10,455 nt of DNA from an uncultured Collinsella sp. (lineage in GTDB: Bacteria > Actinomycetota > Coriobacteriia > Coriobacteriales > Coriobacteriaceae), in assembly GCA_900547505.1 (NCBI GenBank), contig URGY01000051.1, forward strand, positions 1 to 10,455, written 5' to 3'. Below the pieces are notes generated by a model. It did no database searches. It was not told the origin of the DNA and saw only the letters and a list, made by a program, of their open reading frames with translations. Within the stretch, counting starts at the first letter, position 1, and each line of letters begins with the position of its first letter. Of this stretch, positions 6,258 to 10,455 are shown piece by piece. The translations under genes and the position numbers were made by a program.

Positions 6258-6971
6258 CTAGCCTTGGGTGACCAGTCGGTAACCGATGCCCACGTGCGTT
6301 TGGATATAGCGCGGATGCGCGGGGTCGGATTCAATCTTCTTGCGCAGCGTGCCCATAAAGACGCGCAGGCTCGCCAGGTCACTCTTGGTTGCCGTGCCCC
6401 AAATCTCGTGCAGGATAAACTGGTGCGTCAGCACCTTGTCGGCGTTATGCGCCAGCAGGCATAGCAGCTTGTACTCGATCGGCGTCAGATGCAGCTCCTC
6501 GCCATCCATCGTGGCGATGCCGGCATCAAAATCGATATGCAGCTCACCGGCATCGAACGAGCCCTCGGAGGAAACACCGCCCGTTTGCGCATACGAGAGA
6601 CGCCTGAGCGTCGTGCGAATGCGCGCGAGCAACTCCTCGACCGAAAACGGCTTGGTCAGGTAGTCGTCGGCGCCGGCATCGAGTGCGCGGATCTTGTCCG
6701 CATCCTCGCTGCGCGCCGAGACCACAATGATCGGCATGCCCGACCATGCGCGCACCGACTCCACCACCTTGACGCCGTCCATATCGGGCAGACCCAGATC
6801 GAGCAGCACAATGCTCGGTGCCTGCGATGAGGCGGCGGCGATGGCGGCATGGGCGGTCTCCACGGCCATATGACGCAAGCCGTGCGCCTCGAGCGCGGCA
6901 ACAATAAGATTGCGAACGGCGGGGTCGTCCTCAACGACCAAGATGAGCGGTTTTACGGCAGAGTTCGGCAC
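6258..6971 (-). CDS. kdpE: KdpE-type response regulator (OmpR family)
   Basis: A 237-residue DNA-binding response regulator and partner of the adjacent KdpD-type kinase. The receiver domain (about 8-122) has acidic D15/D16, the phospho-acceptor D58 in LLDLGLPDMDG, VVSARS (83-88) and K107 in DDYLTKPF. The combination SARSED-DKI-ALDAGADDYL is characteristic of KdpE. The winged-helix domain (about 137-235) contains LHLTPIEYKLLCLLAHNADKVLT (in part) and the GIGYRL end. The GTG at 6971 is chosen: AAGGAG (6979-6984) sits 7 nt before it and it begins 4 nt after the kdpD stop, whereas an ATG at 7052 would add 27 residues overlapping kdpD. Tight spacing means co-transcription, probably translational coupling. 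No kdpFABC is nearby, so the target may be kup or a distant locus. Confidence 0.93.
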   Translation of the reverse strand: MPNSAVKPLILVVEDDPAVRNLIVAALEAHGLRHMAVETAHAAIAAASSQAPSIVLLDLGLPDMDGVKVVESVRAWSGMPIIVVSARSEDADKIRALDAGADDYLTKPFSVEELLARIRTTLRRLSYAQTGGVSSEGSFDAGELHIDFDAGIATMDGEELHLTPIEYKLLCLLAHNADKVLTHQFILHEIWGTATKSDLASLRVFMGTLRKKIESDPAHPRYIQTHVGIGYRLVTQG

Positions 6972-6975
6972 AGCG

Positions 6976-8601
6976 CTACTCCTTATCAAACGAAACGTCG
7001 GCGACGGGAAGCTCAATCGTAAAGACCGAGCCGTGCGGGTCCGCCGCGGCAACCTCTATGCTACCGCCATGCGCCAGCGCAATGGAGCGGCAGAGCGAAA
7101 GTCCCAGGCCCACGCTGCGATGGCTGTCGGCAAGACCGTGGTTGGCGGTGTAGAACGACTCAAAGATTCGCTCGCGGTCCTCGGGCGCAATGCCCGGGCC
7201 GTCATCGGCCACCGAGCACGCCACGCGCCCATCGTCGACGCCAATCGAAATCACAATGTGCGAGCCTGCGGGCGTATACGTGATGGCGTTGTTCACCAGA
7301 TTGACCACCAGCTGCACCATCAGACGCGCATCGACGTTGACGAGCGCCGGCTCGTCGCACGGCACCACCTTAAGATCGTGCTCACGCACGGCCGGACTTA
7401 CGTGGCGCAGCGCCTCCTCGACGATATCGTCCATGAGCTCGAGCGTAGTCGACAGATGCATGCCGCCGCCCTCGAGCTTGGTGATGGCGAGCAGATTCTC
7501 GACGGTGGCGTTGAGCCACAGCGCATCCGAGCGAATGGATAGGAGCAGGCCGCGGCGCGTCTGGGCATCGAGCACGGCGGTGCCGGTCGAGCCTTGGTCG
7601 AGCAGCACGTCGGCATTACCCGAAATGCTGGTGAGCGGCGTGCGCAGATCGTGCGAGATGGAGCGCAGCAGGTTGGCGCGCAGCTGTTCGTTTTTGGCAA
7701 GTACCGCCGCCTCCTCGCGGGCCTCCATGGCGCGGGCGCGGTCGAGCGCCAGCTCGCCTTCGCTCACGATGGCATCGGCAAGCGTCCGTTCCTCGTGCGT
7801 CAGCACGTCAGGCTCGGCAACGATAGCCAGCACGCCCACCACCGAGGCGGGGTCGCCCGAGCGCACGAAGCCGTCGCCTGTGCGAACCGTCAAGTAGATG
7901 CCATAAAACGCCGAACCGCCAAACGTGGCGTCGAGCGGCGTTCCCACGTAGGCGGACGCCGAGAGCCTCGGCGGCATCTGCGGCGCCAGCTCGTGCACCG
8001 GCGCGGCATCACCCACGGCTGTGTACGTCGCACGCGGCAGCAGGTCATCGCCCTCGGCGTCGGCGCTGTACCACACGACCGGGCAGCCCGAAAGACGCGC
8101 CAGCTGCGTGGCCATGGCGTGAACGATCTGATGCTGATCGGCGCACCGCTGCAACATGCGATTGGTCTCGAGCACCATATGCGTGCGGCGGTCGCTGGCG
8201 GCAGCCTGTGCCAAGGCGCGGCGCAGGGCCAACGCAATCGAGCTCGACACAAGCGAAACCACGAACATGATGAAGAACATGCCGGGATAGCCGCGGTCGA
8301 TAAGCGACAGCGAGTAGCGCGGGTCGACAAACAAAAAGTTGTAGAGCGCCACGGCGGCAGCCGAGCTCAGCAAGCAATACAGGCGACTCCAGGTAAAGAA
8401 TGCGCACAGCTGAACGGCGAACACATAGACGATCATGATGCTCGGCGCGAGACCCGGATGGTCGAGCAGCGCGCCCACAATCGTCGCCGCGACCAGCAGC
8501 CCCACCGATACGCAGGCGTCATACAGAGGAGTGCGGCGCGTCAGCGTTGTGCGCCGCCACCAAAAGCTATCGGCAATATCGCCGTCCGTACGGACGTCCA
8601 T
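6976..8601 (-). CDS. kdpD: Short KdpD-type sensor histidine kinase
   Basis: A 541-residue membrane histidine kinase matching only the C-terminal half of classical KdpD (about 890 residues). Four membrane segments (about 29-46, 53-69, 73-91, 106-126) form the DUF4118 bundle with the KdpD signature LYNFLFVDPRYSL (86-98). A GAF-like region follows (about 145-295). HisKA has phospho-acceptor H317 in SISHDLRTPLTSI. HATPase_c has the N box NLVNNA (434-439), G1 DDGPG (466-470) and G2 GLGL (498-501). The N-terminal Walker-type KdpD domain and the Usp domain are absent, and no upstream gene in the window supplies them. The kinase core looks intact. Start at the ATG 8601 is set by frame; only a weak G-rich RBS precedes it. 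A terminator-like element ends 20 nt upstream. Whether it senses K+, turgor or something else is unknown. Confidence 0.9.
   Translation of the reverse strand: MDVRTDGDIADSFWWRRTTLTRRTPLYDACVSVGLLVAATIVGALLDHPGLAPSIMIVYVFAVQLCAFFTWSRLYCLLSSAAAVALYNFLFVDPRYSLSLIDRGYPGMFFIMFVVSLVSSSIALALRRALAQAAASDRRTHMVLETNRMLQRCADQHQIVHAMATQLARLSGCPVVWYSADAEGDDLLPRATYTAVGDAAPVHELAPQMPPRLSASAYVGTPLDATFGGSAFYGIYLTVRTGDGFVRSGDPASVVGVLAIVAEPDVLTHEERTLADAIVSEGELALDRARAMEAREEAAVLAKNEQLRANLLRSISHDLRTPLTSISGNADVLLDQGSTGTAVLDAQTRRGLLLSIRSDALWLNATVENLLAITKLEGGGMHLSTTLELMDDIVEEALRHVSPAVREHDLKVVPCDEPALVNVDARLMVQLVVNLVNNAITYTPAGSHIVISIGVDDGRVACSVADDGPGIAPEDRERIFESFYTANHGLADSHRSVGLGLSLCRSIALAHGGSIEVAAADPHGSVFTIELPVADVSFDKE
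6979..6984 (-). promoter_or_regulatory. RBS deciding the kdpE GTG start
   Basis: AAGGAG lies inside the last kdpD codons (GAT AAG GAG TAG), 7 nt before the GTG at 6971. This is a classic layout for coupled translation. Confidence 0.75.
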
Positions 8602-8621
8602 CAGCGCCCCGCCCCTCTCTC

Positions 8622-8683
8622 AAAAACAAAAACCACCACAAAGGGGACAGGCACCTTTGTGGCGGTTTCCCCTTGTGGTGGTT
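8622..8683 (-). terminator. Terminator-like element with competing arms, upstream of kdpD
   Basis: In minus-strand RNA, segment 2 (8668-8654) pairs with segment 3 (8644-8630) over 15 positions with one G-U, and the stem runs straight into TTTTTGTTTTT (8632-8622): a good intrinsic terminator. Segment 1 (8683-8669, AACCACCACAAGGGG) is a near copy of segment 2 and can also pair with segment 3, leaving a 1-nt bulge. The loop carries GGTGCCTGTCCCC, a sequence I associate with dispersed REP-like repeats in many genomes (memory, not searched). It lies between the 64-residue protein gene and kdpD and leaves only 20 nt after the U-tract, too little for a downstream promoter. Confidence 0.7.
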
Positions 8684-8714
8684 CCAAGTGTATAGCCTTT
8701 GCAGCCTGCGGTCG

Positions 8715-8909
8715 TTAGACAAACAGCACGTGCGCGAGCAGCGCGCACACGCATGCCGCGGCAAACACCGTCACCACGACCGAAATCACACGGTCGGCCA
8801 TGTCCATGTTGGCACGATTCGTAAAGAACCGATCTTCGGCGGCGTCGACGCGCGCCTCACGCACCAGCTCGGCAGCAAAATCGCAACCGTCAAGCACCTT
8901 TGCATCCAT
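8715..8909 (-). CDS. Small single-span membrane protein, unknown function
   Basis: A 64-residue protein that I do not recognise. The first 40 residues are polar and acidic (LDGCDFAAELVREARVDAAE). A single hydrophobic helix at the C-terminus (about 41-64, VISVVVTVFAAACVCALLAH) contains two cysteines and ends two residues after LLAHV. The protein would be tail-anchored with a cytoplasmic N-terminus, if the charge pattern is read that way. Start: the ATG at 8909 has GGGAGG (8915-8920) 5 nt upstream; an in-frame ATG 30 nt earlier has no comparable site. It starts 69 nt after the kup stop on the same strand, so it is probably co-transcribed and could be a Kup-associated regulatory subunit, which is a guess from position only. 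The strong RBS and clean helix argue that it is a real gene. Confidence 0.65.
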   Translation of the reverse strand: MDAKVLDGCDFAAELVREARVDAAEDRFFTNRANMDMADRVISVVVTVFAAACVCALLAHVLFV

Positions 8910-8914
8910 GGTTT

Positions 8915-8920
8915 CCTCCC
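8915..8920 (-). promoter_or_regulatory. Strong RBS of the 64-residue protein
   Basis: GGGAGG, 5 nt before the ATG at 8909, is the best Shine-Dalgarno match in the right half of the window. It favours the shorter start. Confidence 0.7.
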
Positions 8921-8978
8921 AGGACTCAATCTCCGTCATTACAAGCCCGCCCGTTCGCAGACAAACCTCGAGCGTCGA

Positions 8979-10427
8979 CTACGGCCGCTCGTTGGGAGCC
9001 AGGCGCTGCATCTTGTTCACGGCCTTGAACTTGGTGAACAGCGGCACGTACTCAAAGCTCACGTTGGAGTTCTCCAGGCCGTACCAACGCGCGGGCGTGC
9101 CGGCGGCGCGACGGATGATGTACTTGAGCGTGATGGCCGTGCGCTCGCTGGGCTCCACATCGCTTTCGGGCGCCAGAAGCTTACGGATCAGGACGAACTT
9201 GAACGTGCCGATGTTACCCGGATCCTTGTAGACCGAGTAGTCATGCGTCTGCGGCGGCAGCTCGCCGGTGGCAGCCAGGTCCTGAACAACCTGACGCAGG
9301 TAGGCATTGACGCGCTGGTTGATCTTGTAGCCCAGGTACAGATGCACGCGGAACACGTAGTCGGTGCCGAACGTCTCGACCGAATAGGCAAAGGTATGCG
9401 GCTCGTCCATGGTCTCGACATTCACGAACCACCAGGCGCGAGCGCGCTTGGGATGCTTGTCCAAGATCGAGTAGACGATATCGCGGTCGATATAGTCGGT
9501 ATGGGTGTCCTTGGTCAGGTACACGATGTTGTCGCTCAGACGCTCGTAACGGTCGTCGTCGCGCAGGCGCTTGAGCTGCGGCAGGTAGCTGCGCAGCGGC
9601 AGCAGCGTAAACTGGCGCTGCTCAACAGCCGTGCCGTTGTACCAGCACACCATAATGCCCATGATGAGTGCAGCCATGAGGATGGTGAAATAGCCGCCGT
9701 GGAAGAACTTGGTGAGCGAGCTCACGAAGAAGAAGCCTTCGAGCAAAAGGAAGAAGGCCACGAAGATCCACGGAGCAACCTTGAGCTTGCGCTCTTCGTG
9801 CAGGTAGAAGAAGAGCAGCAGCGTGGTGCACATCATAGTCAGCGTAATGGCAAGGCCGTAGGCGGCTTCCATATGCGCCGAGTTCTGGAACAGCAGCACC
9901 ACGATGACGCAGCCCACGAGCATGACGTTGTTGACCATGGGGATGTAGAGCTGGCCCTTGGTCTCGGCAGGGTAGAAGACCTGCATGTGCGGCATAAGGT
10001 CCAGGCGGCTGGCCTCGGACACCAGCGAGAATGCGCCGGTGATAAGCGCCTGCGAGGCGATGATGGCCGCGACAGTGGAAAGGCCGACGGCAAACGGGCG
10101 CAGGCCCGGGGCGAGCATCTGGTAGAACGGGTTGAGGTCGGCAATGCCCATGAGCTCGGGGTTGGCAGCGTTGTTCATAAGCCAAGCGCCCTGGCCCATA
10201 TAGGAAAGCAGCAGGCAGCACTTAACGAACGGCCAGGTGGCGTAGATGTTGCCGCGGCCCACGTGGCCCATGTCGGAGTAGAGCGCCTCGGCACCGGTGG
10301 TGGCGAGGAAGCAGCTGCCCAGGATCATGATGCCCGCGTGGTTGTTGGGGCTCAGCAAAAAGACGATGCCGCGCACCGGGTTGAGGCACAGCAGCACGGC
10401 GGGATGCTGGAAGACAAAGAACAGACC
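8979..10427 (-). CDS. kup: Kup/Trk-type low-affinity K+ transporter (5' partial)
   Basis: C-terminal 482 residues of a KUP-family potassium uptake permease (usually about 620-670 residues), an inner-membrane K+/H+ symporter. The missing N-terminus was cut at the adapter; residues encoded beyond 10427 (MYKRQ) are adapter. Numbering from the first genomic codon: LNPVRGIVFL, then the family signature FLATTGAEALYSDMGHVGRG (40-59), NPFYQMLAP (99-107), ITGAFSLVSEASRLDLMP (129-146, a conserved KUP segment) and YIPMVNNVML. About eight membrane helices remain up to residue 263. The hydrophilic C-terminal domain runs from about 264 to 482, with FVNVETMDEPHTFAYSVE and a YIIRR end. It is first in the minus-strand run kup, small membrane protein, kdpD, kdpE, which links transport with a Kdp-type two-component system. 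Its promoter lies outside the window. Confidence 0.95.
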   Translation of the reverse strand, partial: GLFFVFQHPAVLLCLNPVRGIVFLLSPNNHAGIMILGSCFLATTGAEALYSDMGHVGRGNIYATWPFVKCCLLLSYMGQGAWLMNNAANPELMGIADLNPFYQMLAPGLRPFAVGLSTVAAIIASQALITGAFSLVSEASRLDLMPHMQVFYPAETKGQLYIPMVNNVMLVGCVIVVLLFQNSAHMEAAYGLAITLTMMCTTLLLFFYLHEERKLKVAPWIFVAFFLLLEGFFFVSSLTKFFHGGYFTILMAALIMGIMVCWYNGTAVEQRQFTLLPLRSYLPQLKRLRDDDRYERLSDNIVYLTKDTHTDYIDRDIVYSILDKHPKRARAWWFVNVETMDEPHTFAYSVETFGTDYVFRVHLYLGYKINQRVNAYLRQVVQDLAATGELPPQTHDYSVYKDPGNIGTFKFVLIRKLLAPESDVEPSERTAITLKYIIRRAAGTPARWYGLENSNVSFEYVPLFTKFKAVNKMQRLAPNERP

Positions 10428-10455
10428 CTGTCTCTTATACACATCTGACGCTGCC
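10428..10455. other. Nextera read-1-side adapter (artefact)
   Basis: Positions 10428-10446 are the reverse mosaic end (CTGTCTCTTATACACATCT), followed by GACGCTGCC, the start of the Nextera read-1 adapter. Together with 1-47 it frames the insert in the orientation of one complete tagmented molecule. Confidence 0.97.

Noticed and set aside
6972..7052. Upstream ATG extending KdpE by 27 residues
   Set aside because: The extension overlaps kdpD by over 70 bp, does not resemble a receiver-domain N-terminus and has no RBS, whereas the GTG at 6971 does.
8584..8595. 12-bp perfect palindrome GTCCGTACGGAC at the start of kdpD
   Set aside because: It lies within codons 3-6 and is short for an operator in GC-rich DNA. 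There is no second copy nearby to support regulation.
8681..8732. Promoter for kdpD around TATACA with an upstream TTGTCT on the minus strand
   Set aside because: The spacer is 22 bp, too long for a standard sigma-70-type promoter.
8547..10448. Long plus-strand open frame of 633 codons
   Set aside because: It runs antisense to the start of kdpD, the small membrane protein gene and kup, shows no recognisable domain, is His/Gln/Arg-rich and ends in the adapter.

Overview
This window is a GC-rich stretch of bacterial chromosome, flanked at both ends by Illumina Nextera (Tn5) adapter sequence. The biological insert runs from about 48 to 10427, so the two outermost genes (tex and kup) are cut by library preparation, not by biology. 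Gene content, the strong GC bias at third codon positions and the AAAGGA/GGAGG ribosome binding sites fit a Gram-positive gut actinobacterium of the class Coriobacteriia, perhaps Collinsella-like. That placement is an inference from overall character, not from a marker gene.

Left part (48-3596). The 3' two-thirds of tex (RNA-binding transcription accessory protein, + strand) converges on tal (small transaldolase, - strand). The 381-bp gap between them is crowded. It holds a strong minus-strand terminator, two inverted copies of a 43-bp motif lying just after each gene's 3' end, a 72-nt palindrome with 17-bp perfect arms, and a second detached copy of the last codons of tal. Upstream of tal on the same strand is a Cof-type HAD phosphatase. 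It is divergent from rlmKL, with overlapping -10 hexamers in a 75-bp gap.

Middle (3597-6257). rlmKL encodes an 855-residue fused 23S rRNA methyltransferase. The C-terminal RlmK half has its SAM-binding and DPPTF motifs. The N-terminal RlmL half has lost the NPPY catalytic motif and has a corrupted SAM-binding motif, so it looks like a pseudoenzyme. A 21-bp hairpin closes the gap to the convergent kdpE.

Right part (6258-10427), all on the - strand, reads in transcription order kup (K+ uptake permease, 5' end missing), a 64-residue single-span membrane protein, a terminator-like element with competing arms, a short KdpD-type sensor kinase lacking the usual N-terminal KdpD and Usp domains, and KdpE. 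This is a potassium module in which the Kdp regulators sit beside Kup rather than kdpFABC. The terminator 28 nt ahead of kdpD could set how much kup transcription reaches the two regulators.

No RNA genes, CRISPR array, genuine insertion sequence or phage gene was seen. The observations most worth a second look are the half-dead RlmKL, the duplicated tal tail with its palindrome, the paired 3' motifs, and the kup/kdpDE layout with its intervening terminator.
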